Position numbers and translations under genes: made by a program. Shown in pieces: positions 17,165 through 26,311 of a stretch of 36,087 bases of DNA. The stretch comes from Stenotrophomonas maltophilia. Its GTDB lineage: Bacteria; Pseudomonadota; Gammaproteobacteria; Xanthomonadales; Xanthomonadaceae. Where the stretch lies: assembly GCA_002387845.1 (NCBI GenBank), contig DGLB01000053.1, positions 28,302 through 64,388 of the forward strand. Direction: 5' to 3'. The notes below the pieces were generated by a model. The model saw only the letters and a list, made by a program, of their open reading frames with translations. It did not search any database and was not told the DNA's origin. Position 1 is the stretch's first letter, and each line of letters opens with the position of its first letter.

Positions 17165-17194
17165 GTCACGTTCTCAGGGCGTGACACGTTCTGA

Positions 17195-17223
17195 AGCACG
17201 GCCGCGCATTGCGCGGCCGTGCT
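17195..17223 (+). terminator. Terminator hairpin after ettA
   Basis: A perfect 13-bp stem AGCACGGCCGCGC with its complement around ATT lies 30 bases after the ettA stop and is followed by GCTTT. The T-run is short, but the stem is very stable. Confidence 0.75.
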
Positions 17224-17315
17224 GCTTTGGGCGGTGCGATTTCACGCGGCCGTGATGCCCGGCCAGCGCAGGATCACCGTCGCGGGGGCGCATTCATTCA
17301 TCTGGAGAGACCAGC

Positions 17316-18056
17316 ATGAACGAGCTTCCTCGTCGCGTCGCCCTCCTGCGTGCTCGCAGGGGATCGGTCACCGTCTTGATCGCCATCCCGGTACTCCTGC
17401 TGCTGTCGACCAGCGCCACGGCAGATCCGGGGCAGTGGGGTGGGCCTTACATCGGAGGCCAGGCCTCCTACCTGGAGGGCCACAGCAAGGACCACAGCAA
17501 CGCCAATGCCAGCGGCAAGACCCTCTACGGCGCGGCCGGCGGCCTGCAGGCCGGCTACCTCTGGCAGTTCGACAACCGCATGGTGCTGGGCGTTGAAGCC
17601 AACCTGTCGCTGGGCAGCGTCGACCGCCGCTGGAAAGACAGCGACATCCATGAATTCAGCCCGTACTACGGCCGGGATGCCATCACCGGAGCGCTGCTGA
17701 TCGATGGAAAACTCGGGTACGCGGCCGGCTCCTGGCTTACCTACGCCAGCGCCGGTGTCACTTTTGCCCGCCAGAAATTCGTGCTGGGCTGCGACAAATC
17801 GCTGGTGGACCAGACCAACGGCTGTCGCGTAGCCGAGTACGAAACCAGCACCTCGCACACCGCCATCGGCACCCATGTCGGTGCGGGCGTGCAGTACCGT
17901 TTCAACGATCGCCTGTCCGGGGGCCTGGAGTACCACTACCATGACCTGGGCTCGAGCGACGTGTCGCTCCACGACCCCAACTTCCCCAACGCCACCCGAC
18001 GCAGCTTCCATACCGACTACAGCAGCGTTACGCTGAAGTTGAACTACCACTTCTGA
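17316..18056 (+). CDS. Omp25-like outer-membrane beta-barrel protein
   Basis: The 246-residue product has an N-terminal signal with a long hydrophobic core (VLIAIPVLLLLSTSATA) and a mature start DPGQWGGPYIGGQASY, which resembles the W-x-G-x-Y-x-G-G opening of Omp25/opacity-type 8-stranded barrels. Alternating strands run to the end, KLNYHF with terminal Phe. Two cysteines (in LGCDKS and NGCRVAE) could form a disulfide in a surface loop. A GGAGAG ribosome site stands just before the ATG. Function is not known: structural or adhesive roles are typical of the family. It follows ettA by about 150 bases but is separated by a terminator. Confidence 0.8.
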   Translation: MNELPRRVALLRARRGSVTVLIAIPVLLLLSTSATADPGQWGGPYIGGQASYLEGHSKDHSNANASGKTLYGAAGGLQAGYLWQFDNRMVLGVEANLSLGSVDRRWKDSDIHEFSPYYGRDAITGALLIDGKLGYAAGSWLTYASAGVTFARQKFVLGCDKSLVDQTNGCRVAEYETSTSHTAIGTHVGAGVQYRFNDRLSGGLEYHYHDLGSSDVSLHDPNFPNATRRSFHTDYSSVTLKLNYHF

Positions 18057-18075
18057 TCCGCCCTGGACGCACCGC

Positions 18076-18101
18076 GCCGGGGCGTGGCATCACGCCCCGG
18101 C
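18076..18101 (+). terminator. Perfect 11-bp hairpin just before the purine permease ribosome site
   Basis: GCCGGGGCGTG pairs with CACGCCCCGGC around a GCAT loop. It starts 20 bases after the stop of the Omp25-like gene and ends one base before AAAGG, the ribosome site of the permease. It could be a terminator without U-run or a leader structure acting on translation. Confidence 0.55.
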
Positions 18102-18112
18102 AAAGGTCCGCA

Positions 18113-19429
<1,317 letters not shown>

Positions 19430-19430
19430 C

Positions 19431-19498
19431 GTAGAGCCGGGCTTGCCCGGCTGCACGCGGTGTTGGATCAAAGCGCAGCCGGGCAAGCCCGGCTCTAC
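19431..19498. repeat. Dimeric inverted SMAG-type GTAG repeat
   Basis: A 24-base unit beginning GTAGAGCCGGGCTTGCCCGG (19431-19454) is repeated in exact inverted form (19475-19498, ending CTAC) around a 20-base spacer. Each unit is itself a palindrome. The whole dimer begins one base after the permease stop and ends 7 bases before the pncB stop on the opposite strand, so it probably serves as a bidirectional terminator or mRNA end. Confidence 0.92.
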
Positions 19499-19505
19499 CT
19501 ATCCA

Positions 19506-20681
19506 TCATTCTGCCGGCAACTCGAACACCTGGCGCAGATAGGCCAGATACCCCGGGTCATCGCACATGCTCTTGCCCGGCGAATCGCTCAGCTTGGCCA
19601 CCGGCTGCCCATTGCAGCGGACCATCTTGATCACGATGTTCAGCGGCGTCGGCCCCAGGTCGTTGGTCAGGTGCGTACCGACCCCGAAGGCCACCTGGCA
19701 GCGGCCGCGGAAGTAGTCGAACAGGCGCATCACCTTTTCGATGTTCAGCCCGTCGCTGAACACCAGCACCTTGCTGCGCGGATCCACACGGCGCTGCTGG
19801 AAGTGTTCCAGCATGCGGTCACCCCAGGCGAACGGGTCGCCCGAGTCGTGCCGCACGCCGTCGAACAGCTTGCAGAAATACATGTCGAAGTCGCGCAGGA
19901 ACGCGTCCAGCCCAACCACGTCGGACAGCGCGATACCGAGGTCGCCGCGATACTCGCGTGCCCACGATTCCAGCGCCGCCACCTGCGAGTCGCGCAGGCG
20001 CGGGCCCAGTGCCTGGAACGCCTGCAGGTACTCGTGCGCCATGGTGCCGTGCGGGGTCATGCCGTACAGCCGCGCGAAGTGCACGTTGCTGGTGCCGACG
20101 AACTGCGAGCCCAGCGCGTCGCGCAGCTGCGGCAGCATGCGCGCATGCCAGTCGCGCGAGTAACGGCGACGGCTGCCGTAGTCGGCAATCCGGCACAGCT
20201 CGAAACCCGGGGTGTCGCGCAGCAGCGCGGTCTTGGCCTCGAGCCGGCGCTCGCCTTCGGCGAAATCCGGGGTACTGGTGTTGCGGAACCAGACCTCGTT
20301 GATGATCGCCAGCAGCGGCACTTCAAACAGAATGGTGTGCAGCCAGGGGCCGGTGATGTCCAGCTCGATCTCGCCCGGCACCGTGCTCGACGCGCGCAGG
20401 TCGATGTATTTGCGGTCCAGGTGGAACAACCCGAGGAAGTCGGCGAAGTCCGGCTTCACGAAGCGCAGGCCGCGCATGTAATCCAGTTCTTCCGCACTGA
20501 AACGCAGCGTGCAGAGGTGGTCGATCTCGGCGTTGATCTGGTCGATGTACGCGGCCAGGTCGATGCCCGGGGTGCGGCACTTGAACCGGTACTGCACCTG
20601 CGCGCCGGGGTACTGATGCAGCACCGCCTGCATCATGGTGAATTTGTACAGGTCGGTGTCGAGCAGGGACTGGATGATCAT
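19506..20681 (-). CDS. pncB: Nicotinate phosphoribosyltransferase PncB
   Basis: PncB joins nicotinate and phosphoribosyl pyrophosphate to nicotinate mononucleotide, the entry step of NAD salvage. The 391-residue product begins MIIQSLLDTDLYKFTMMQAV, the canonical PncB N-terminus. It has the GTMAHEYLQAFQ segment with the phosphorylated-His region, DGVRHDSGDPFAWGDR and the phosphate-binding KVLVFSDGLN...FGVGTHLTND. ATG 20681 is chosen because it gives the family N-terminus; ATG 20702 is an alternative. No strong ribosome site is visible for either. It is convergent with the permease, and a GTAG palindrome separates it from the glycosyltransferase gene upstream. Confidence 0.96.
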   Translation of the reverse strand: MIIQSLLDTDLYKFTMMQAVLHQYPGAQVQYRFKCRTPGIDLAAYIDQINAEIDHLCTLRFSAEELDYMRGLRFVKPDFADFLGLFHLDRKYIDLRASSTVPGEIELDITGPWLHTILFEVPLLAIINEVWFRNTSTPDFAEGERRLEAKTALLRDTPGFELCRIADYGSRRRYSRDWHARMLPQLRDALGSQFVGTSNVHFARLYGMTPHGTMAHEYLQAFQALGPRLRDSQVAALESWAREYRGDLGIALSDVVGLDAFLRDFDMYFCKLFDGVRHDSGDPFAWGDRMLEHFQQRRVDPRSKVLVFSDGLNIEKVMRLFDYFRGRCQVAFGVGTHLTNDLGPTPLNIVIKMVRCNGQPVAKLSDSPGKSMCDDPGYLAYLRQVFELPAE

Positions 20682-20728
20682 GCCCGGATTATGCGCCTGC
20701 ATGCTTGCCGCGACCAACACGGCGTTCG

Positions 20729-20750
20729 GTAGCGCCGGCCGTTGGCCGGC
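20729..20750. repeat. SMAG-type GTAG palindrome between glycosyltransferase gene and pncB
   Basis: GTAG (20729-20732) is followed by GCCGGCC-GTT-GGCCGGC, a 7-bp stem. It lies 5 bases downstream of the glycosyltransferase stop and before the pncB start on the minus strand, so it may end the glycosyltransferase transcript. Confidence 0.8.
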
Positions 20751-20755
20751 AAACC

Positions 20756-21604
20756 TCAGCCGAGGCTGCGAAGCAGCCTCGGCACCTGGGCGGCGGCATG
20801 CGCCCAGATCGCGCCCCACACCGCCAGCTGCACCGGCAGGCTGCGCTGTGATGCCTCGAACTTGCGGAAGTAGCGCCACAGGCCGCGGTGCTTGTGCCAT
20901 TCCACGAAGAACGGCCGCGAGCGGCTGGACACCCCGCGCACATGGGTCACGCGCAGGTCATTGGCAATGGCCACCACTGCCCCGGCCTCGCGCGCGCGCC
21001 GGCACAGGTCCAGGTCTTCGGCGTGCAACCGGTAGCCGGCGTCCCAGCCGCCGATACGGTCGAACAACGCGCGTGGCATCAGCAGCAGCGCCCCGGACAG
21101 CGCCGGCACGCGTTGCAGCGTCTGCGTCGGGTCGACCGGCAGGGCCAGCTTCGCGCCCTGCCCCGGGTTGCGCAGCATGGCCGCAAAATCGGGGTCGCGG
21201 CGGCGCACCGCGGCATCCGGCACGCCGGCTTCATCCACCTGCTCCACGCCCAGCAGGCAGTCACCCAGCGCTTCGCCGCGCTGGCACAGCTGCGCCAGCG
21301 TATCCACGTCCACCATCAGGTCCGGGTTGATGAAGGCCAGCCACGGCGCGCGGCTGTCGGCCACGCCCTGGTTGTTGGCGGCGGCAAAACCGGGGTTGTC
21401 CGGGTTGGCAATGAAGTGCAGGCGCGCATCCGCGCTGGCGTGGCGCTGCACGATCTCCAGCGTGCCATCGTCGGAGTTGTTGTCCACCACGCGGATCTCG
21501 GCGATGTCCTGCGCGGCACGCAACCGGGTCAGGCAGGCATCCAGAGTGCTGGCACTTTGATAGCTGACGATGATGGCGGCAATGCGGGCATTCAAACGGG
21601 TCAC
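20756..21604 (-). CDS. Family 2 glycosyltransferase (rhamnosyltransferase-like)
   Basis: The 282-residue protein has a GT-A fold N-terminus: IAAIIVSYQSASTL (8-21), VVDNNSDDGTLE (39-50), GFAAANNQG (72-80) and the metal-binding region FINPDL (91-96), where DxD is replaced by NPDL as in many WbbL/RfbN-like enzymes. The acceptor side includes LSGALLLMPRALFDRIGGWD and HAEDLDLCRR, typical of GT2 rhamnosyltransferases. It should move a sugar from a nucleotide donor to a cell-envelope glycan on the cytoplasmic side of the membrane. The donor is unknown. It overlaps the preceding gene by 4 bases, so the two are co-translated. Confidence 0.88.
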   Translation of the reverse strand: MTRLNARIAAIIVSYQSASTLDACLTRLRAAQDIAEIRVVDNNSDDGTLEIVQRHASADARLHFIANPDNPGFAAANNQGVADSRAPWLAFINPDLMVDVDTLAQLCQRGEALGDCLLGVEQVDEAGVPDAAVRRRDPDFAAMLRNPGQGAKLALPVDPTQTLQRVPALSGALLLMPRALFDRIGGWDAGYRLHAEDLDLCRRAREAGAVVAIANDLRVTHVRGVSSRSRPFFVEWHKHRGLWRYFRKFEASQRSLPVQLAVWGAIWAHAAAQVPRLLRSLG

Positions 21605-22452
21605 TCCGGATCAGGCGTGGCGGGCGCGGCAAACAGGTCGCCCTGCGAGCGCGGCATTATCGCCTGTTGATGCAGCTGCTGCAGCGCCTCACGGGTGGCC
21701 CGCAGCGGGTCGGCCATCAGGAAACCGGCCAGGCGTGGCTGCCATGCCGGCCAGCGCGTGCCCAGGGCTTCCATGTCGCCGTCCTGGGCCTGCGATTCGG
21801 TATGGCGCGCGACGAAGGCGTTTTCGCACAGCGCATTGCGCCAACCCAGGCCGGCCATGCGCAGGCTCAGGTCAATCAGGGCGGCAGTCCACGAGGCGTA
21901 GCTGTGCATGTCCAGCCCGCCAGCCCTGCGCCGGGCGTTGGCCCGCAGCAGTACCGCATGGGTCACCGCCGAGGGCAGTTCCGGATGCAGGCTGGGCAGC
22001 GCCGCACAGGCCTGGGCAATGGCATCCAGGTGCTCCGGCGCCGGGCTGATCTCGCCCAGTCGCGGCCATGCGGCGGTTTCACCTGCATTGCACCACGGCG
22101 TGGCCGAACCTATCGAGGCATCGCGGGCAAAGCAGGCGTCCAGCTGCTGCAGCCAGCCCGGTGCCGGCACCGCGTCCGGAGCCAGTACCACCACGTCGGT
22201 GCCGTCGCAGGCGCGCAGCATCTCGTCCAGGTGCGCCACCTCGCCGATGCCGCGGGCACGGCGGGTGTACTCGGCCTGCAGCGGGGTATGCGCCAGCCAG
22301 TGTTCAATCACTGCCTGCGCGCGGGGCCCGGCCTGGCCATCGTCGGCCAGCCAGATCGCCGTGCCGGCCGGAGTGCCCGTATCCAGCGCGCCCAGGCACC
22401 GGTCCAGCGCGGTGTCATCCACGCCGATCGGCAGCAACACGACTGTCCCCAT
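21601..22452 (-). CDS. Glycosyltransferase-like protein, GT2-related
   Basis: The 283-residue product shows GT-A features: WLADDGQAGPRAQAV in place of the nucleotide-binding loop and TDVVVLAPDAVPAPGWLQQL (85-104), which corresponds to the DxD region of GT2 enzymes but reads APDAV. A central block (RRAGGLDMHSYASWTAALID) resembles the acceptor part. It is more diverged than its neighbour, so donor and activity are uncertain. ATG 22452 is preferred because a G-rich ribosome site (GGGGGA) precedes it; an alternative ATG is at 22473. It is 72 bases downstream of xpsD on the same strand and overlaps the next glycosyltransferase gene (ATGA). Confidence 0.75.
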   Translation of the reverse strand: MGTVVLLPIGVDDTALDRCLGALDTGTPAGTAIWLADDGQAGPRAQAVIEHWLAHTPLQAEYTRRARGIGEVAHLDEMLRACDGTDVVVLAPDAVPAPGWLQQLDACFARDASIGSATPWCNAGETAAWPRLGEISPAPEHLDAIAQACAALPSLHPELPSAVTHAVLLRANARRRAGGLDMHSYASWTAALIDLSLRMAGLGWRNALCENAFVARHTESQAQDGDMEALGTRWPAWQPRLAGFLMADPLRATREALQQLHQQAIMPRSQGDLFAAPATPDPE

Positions 22453-22524
22453 CCGTCCCCCAACGCGCGGCATCTGCCCGCAGGGTAGCAGCCCGGCCGC
22501 GAAGACGGCAGCCGGCTGAAAGGC

Positions 22525-24732
22525 TTAGTTGGTCGCCTTGCGGGTCGGGAACGGTTCCATCGCGCGGAAGCGGTTGCTGTACTCGTCGGTCAGGTTGCGC
22601 GACTCCTGCGCGTTGCGCACGATGGTCGGGGTAAGCAGCACGATCACTTCCGAGCGCCCGCTGTTCTGGGTTTTCTTGCCGAACAGCGCACCCAGCACCG
22701 GAATCTTGCTCAGGCCCGGCACGCCGTTGGAACCGTCCTCATCGGAATTGGTGATCAGGCCGGCCAGCATGATGGTGTCGCCGCTCTGCACCGCCGCCTC
22801 GGTGGAGATCTTGCGGGTGTTGATCGGCGGATTGCAGGTGCTGCGGGTCGGGTCGCAGCCGGCCGGCACCGCACCGGCAGAGCTGACCTCCTGCACGATG
22901 TCCAGGAACACCACGCCGTCGCGGGTGATGCGCGGGCGCACCTTCAGGATCACGCCGGTGTCCAGGTACTGGACCTGGCTGTAGGTATTGTCGCTGCCAA
23001 CGCCGGTGTTCACCGACACCGAGTTGATCGGGATCTGGGTGCCCACGTTCAAGGTGGCTTCGGCGTTGTTGCGCACGAAGATCGACGGGGTCTGCAGCAG
23101 GCGCAGGTTGGTCACCTTGTCCAGCGCGGTGACCACCGCGGCGGCATTCTTGCCGAGGAAGGTCCAGCCGAGGCCACCTTCGCCCACGGTCCCGGAGATG
23201 CTGCCCCAGATCGAACGTCCCAGCGCGCTGGGCAGGTCGATGCCGCTTTCGGTCTTGCCGGTGGTCACCGCCTGTTCGAAGAACCAGTTCACGCCGTAGC
23301 TGAGATCACCGGTCAGCGCGACTTCGGCCACCTGCGCTTCGATATGCACCTGCATCGGCATCACGTCGAGCTTCTCGATCACCTCGCGGATCGAGCGCCA
23401 CGCCTGCGGAGTGGAACGCACCAGCAGCGTGTTGGTTTCTTCCACCGCCGACACACCGACGCTGTCGCCCTGCACTTCCAGGTTGAAGCTGGCGTTGCCG
23501 GACTGGCGCTGCGGCAGGTTCATGGTGCCGTCGCCCAGGCCGCCGGTGCGGTTGGTGCCGCTGCTGCCCAGCTGGGTGTTGTTGAGGCTGTTGCCGCTGG
23601 TGCCGTCGCGGCTGCTCAGTTCCTGCGCGATCGCACCGGGAGCCAGCGAACCACCGCCGCTGCGGCCACCACGGCCATTTTCGCTGGCGAAGGCTTCGGC
23701 CAGCCGCTCGGCCAGGTCCTTGGCCTTGATGAAGCGAAGCTCGTAGGAGAACAGGCGGGCGCTGCCACCGGCGGTGTCGATGCGCTCCAGCCACTGCTGG
23801 ATCTGGTCCAGGTAGCGTGCCTGCGGGGTGATCACCAGCACCGCATTGGCGTTCTCCAGCGGCAGGAAGCGGAACATGCCGGCGCTGGGCGTTTTGCTTT
23901 CCTCACCGAACACTTTTTCCAGGTCCGCGGCGACCTGCTCGGCCTTGCCGGTCTGGATCGGGAACACGCCCACCGACATTCCGGACAGCCAGTCCACGTC
24001 GAAGATTTCCACCGTGCGCAGGTAGTTTTCCAGTTCGGCGCGGGTGCCGCCCAGCGTGATGACGTTGCGCCCGCTGTCGACATTGACGATGGCGTTGGGC
24101 CGCGCGTAGGGCTCCAGCACCTTTTTCATTTCCGTTGCCGAGATGTACTGCAGCGGCACCACCCGCACCTCGAAGCCGCGCGCATTGGCCGGCGGTGCGG
24201 TGCTCGGGGCCACGGTGCCGGCCAGGGCCTGGTCGGCGGCCACGATGTTGTAGCGCCCACCGCTGTAGACCATGCGCGCATTGTTCCAGCCCAGCACCAT
24301 CTCCAGCAGGTTCAGGGCCTGTGCCGAGGACACCGGCTTGGGCGTGGCCAGGGTCACGGTGCCCTGCACACCCGGTGCGATCACGTAGTTCTGGCCGAGC
24401 ATGTCGCCCAGGATGGCCTTGACCACCGCATGCACCGACTCGCCTTCGAAGTTGAAGGTGGCCGTGCCGGTACTGGCCTGCGACAGCGCCGGCGACGGGG
24501 CCGACGCCGCGCTGCGGTTGATCATGGTGCCGGTGCCGCGGCGGATCACCGCCTGCGGGCTGCCTTCGCTGCCCAGCGCCTGGGTCGCCACGCCGTCGTG
24601 TGAGCCATCGCCGGCCACGACCTGGTGGGTGCCGTCGAGCACGGCGTCACGGCGCACTTCCGGTGCCGGCACAGTGGCGCAGCCGACCAGCAGGGCGGCC
24701 GCGAAGGAGAGGGGAAATAGGCGCAAGGTCAT
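22525..24732 (-). CDS. xpsD: Type II secretion secretin XpsD (GspD), lipoprotein
   Basis: XpsD forms the outer-membrane channel of the T2SS. The 735-residue product starts with a lipoprotein signal, lipobox LVGC with the lipidated Cys at 18. Periplasmic N-domains follow, including FNFEGESVHAVVKAILGDML and the KH-like LQYISATEMKKVLEPY repeats. A Gly/Asn/Ser-rich insertion (about 348-417) lies in the last N-domain, as is common in GspD. The C-terminal secretin domain carries VPGLSKIPVLGALFG and EVIVLLTPTIVRN (about 671-707). It is the last gene of the xps operon, 9 bases after xpsN. The lipid anchor suggests self-piloting to the outer membrane or a separate pilotin; no pilotin gene is seen. Confidence 0.97.
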   Translation of the reverse strand: MTLRLFPLSFAAALLVGCATVPAPEVRRDAVLDGTHQVVAGDGSHDGVATQALGSEGSPQAVIRRGTGTMINRSAASAPSPALSQASTGTATFNFEGESVHAVVKAILGDMLGQNYVIAPGVQGTVTLATPKPVSSAQALNLLEMVLGWNNARMVYSGGRYNIVAADQALAGTVAPSTAPPANARGFEVRVVPLQYISATEMKKVLEPYARPNAIVNVDSGRNVITLGGTRAELENYLRTVEIFDVDWLSGMSVGVFPIQTGKAEQVAADLEKVFGEESKTPSAGMFRFLPLENANAVLVITPQARYLDQIQQWLERIDTAGGSARLFSYELRFIKAKDLAERLAEAFASENGRGGRSGGGSLAPGAIAQELSSRDGTSGNSLNNTQLGSSGTNRTGGLGDGTMNLPQRQSGNASFNLEVQGDSVGVSAVEETNTLLVRSTPQAWRSIREVIEKLDVMPMQVHIEAQVAEVALTGDLSYGVNWFFEQAVTTGKTESGIDLPSALGRSIWGSISGTVGEGGLGWTFLGKNAAAVVTALDKVTNLRLLQTPSIFVRNNAEATLNVGTQIPINSVSVNTGVGSDNTYSQVQYLDTGVILKVRPRITRDGVVFLDIVQEVSSAGAVPAGCDPTRSTCNPPINTRKISTEAAVQSGDTIMLAGLITNSDEDGSNGVPGLSKIPVLGALFGKKTQNSGRSEVIVLLTPTIVRNAQESRNLTDEYSNRFRAMEPFPTRKATN

Positions 24733-24741
24733 GCGTTCACT

Positions 24742-25539
24742 CTAAGGGTTTTGACCGGAGCCGCCCGCGGGCGGTCGCTGTGACTGTTGCTGTTGCTGCT
24801 GCAGTTGCTGGCGGCGGGCCTGGATGCGCGCGCGGATGGCCTGCATCTGCGCTTCGCTCGGGCCCTGCGCGGCCGGGTTGCCTGCATTCTGGGCCGGTGC
24901 GGGTACCGGTGCCGGTGCAGGCACCGGTGCGCTGGGCCGACCCTGCGGCGATGGATGCGACGGCGGCTGCACGATCGTTCCCGGCGCAACCGGCCCCTGC
25001 CCCGACGACGCGGCGGCTGCAGTGCTGCCAAGCACGGTGGGCGGCTCCCCGCCCTGCCCACTGAAGGTCACCAGCTCCAGCGTCTGCGTGCCGCTCGGGC
25101 CGGTGACGGTGGCACTGCGCGGCTCCAGCGCCACCAGCTGCCAGCCATTCACGGCCTCGCCGTTCAGGCGCAGGCGCAGTGACTGCTTCTGGTCGGTGGT
25201 CAGGATGGCCATGCCGAACTCCGAGGTCAGCAGCACCCCGGTCAGGGTGACCGCACTGGACGTGGCCCCCGGCTCGCTGCCCCCCAGCAGGTAGGGACGC
25301 GGCTTGCGGTCTTCGGCGAACAGCGGGCGTTCGCCGATGCCCGCATACGCCTGCGGCGAGGTGATACGGTCAGCCGCGGCCGGTGCCAGCATCGGCAGGC
25401 GGGGTGCGGACTGCGCATCCGCATCGGGCGGCGCGATGCGTCCGCCCAGGCCGAACAGGGTGGCGACCCAGATCGCGCCGGCCCACAAGGCCACGCCCCC
25501 CAGCCACCAGCTGCGCAGGGATGCCCACTCAATTTTCAT
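24742..25539 (-). CDS. xpsN: T2SS inner-membrane protein XpsN (GspC-like role)
   Basis: XpsN is the Xanthomonas-type protein that links the XpsL-XpsM platform with secretin XpsD, a position held by GspC in other T2SS. The 265-residue product has a short cytoplasmic start, one membrane segment (about 12-30), a homology-region-like domain (about 60-160, with ERPLF and LTGVLL), and a long low-complexity tail: Pro/Ala repeats near 203-217 and a run of Gln (244-252). ATG 25539 has a perfect AGGAGG six bases upstream. The start overlaps the end of xpsM by 11 bases. No PDZ domain is apparent. Confidence 0.92.
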   Translation of the reverse strand: MKIEWASLRSWWLGGVALWAGAIWVATLFGLGGRIAPPDADAQSAPRLPMLAPAAADRITSPQAYAGIGERPLFAEDRKPRPYLLGGSEPGATSSAVTLTGVLLTSEFGMAILTTDQKQSLRLRLNGEAVNGWQLVALEPRSATVTGPSGTQTLELVTFSGQGGEPPTVLGSTAAAASSGQGPVAPGTIVQPPSHPSPQGRPSAPVPAPAPVPAPAQNAGNPAAQGPSEAQMQAIRARIQARRQQLQQQQQQSQRPPAGGSGQNP

Positions 25540-26311
25540 GCGGGGCCTCCTGTACCGGTTCGCTTGCCGCGGCATCCGCAGCGGCGGGGTCCGTGGGTGC
25601 CCCCATGGCGGCACCCGGGCCATCCGCGGTTGGCTGCAGACCGGTGGGCTCCAGGCCGGTCGGTTCCGGTGCGGATACCGCCGGTGCCAGCGCCGCCGGC
25701 GAGGCAGCGCCCGCTTCCGGGGTCAGGCCGGGCTGCAGATAGCCGACCAGTTCAAACGAGACATCCAGCCCCAGCCCGCTTTCGTTCGGCGACTGCTGGA
25801 AGCGCTGTGCCAGCAGGTTGAGATTGCCGATGAACAGGCGCGGGCTGCCGGTTTCCAGGGTGTGCAGCACGGCGGCCATTTCCGGTACGCCGCAGCGCAG
25901 CCGCACCTGCAATGCGACCCGTGGGAACGCGGCGTCAGCGCTGTTGTCAGTGAGCGGCGAACGGTTGCTGATGGTGCAGCTGCGGTTACCCGGACTGGCC
26001 GAAGCGACCGCGTCCTGCAGGCGCGACGACAACGCAGCGGCGGCCGATTCGGCGGTGGCCTCACGCAGGAAGCCCGGGCGGCCAGCCAACGCGGCCTGCA
26101 CCTGCTGCAGCCGTTTGTTCACGGCATCGCGCTGTTGCAGCTGCGCATCGACGCGAAGCTGCCGCTCCTGCACTTCGGTGATGCTTTGGTTGATGTCGAG
26201 CAGCGGGCGGGTGAACCACGGGTGCACCAGCAGCAGGTAAGCCAGTACCAGCGCTACCAGCAGCAGGCCCAGCGCCAGCCAGCGATCACGGCGTGTCGGC
26301 GGCATTGCCAT
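25529..26311 (-). CDS. xpsM: T2SS inner-membrane protein XpsM (GspM)
   Basis: XpsM partners XpsL in the inner-membrane platform. The 260-residue product has a positively charged start (MAMPPTRRDRW), one membrane segment (about 11-29), a coiled-coil-like stretch (EVQERQLRVDAQLQQRD) and a ferredoxin-like periplasmic domain with VRLRCGVPEMAAVLHTLE and SFELVGYL. The C-terminal 55 residues are Pro/Ala/Glu-rich, with a duplicated EPTGL. ATG 26311 has GGAGG about 6 bases upstream and overlaps xpsL by 26 bases; ATG 26305 is an alternative. It belongs to the PilO-like GspM group. Confidence 0.92.
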   Translation of the reverse strand: MAMPPTRRDRWLALGLLLVALVLAYLLLVHPWFTRPLLDINQSITEVQERQLRVDAQLQQRDAVNKRLQQVQAALAGRPGFLREATAESAAAALSSRLQDAVASASPGNRSCTISNRSPLTDNSADAAFPRVALQVRLRCGVPEMAAVLHTLETGSPRLFIGNLNLLAQRFQQSPNESGLGLDVSFELVGYLQPGLTPEAGAASPAALAPAVSAPEPTGLEPTGLQPTADGPGAAMGAPTDPAAADAAASEPVQEAPHEN

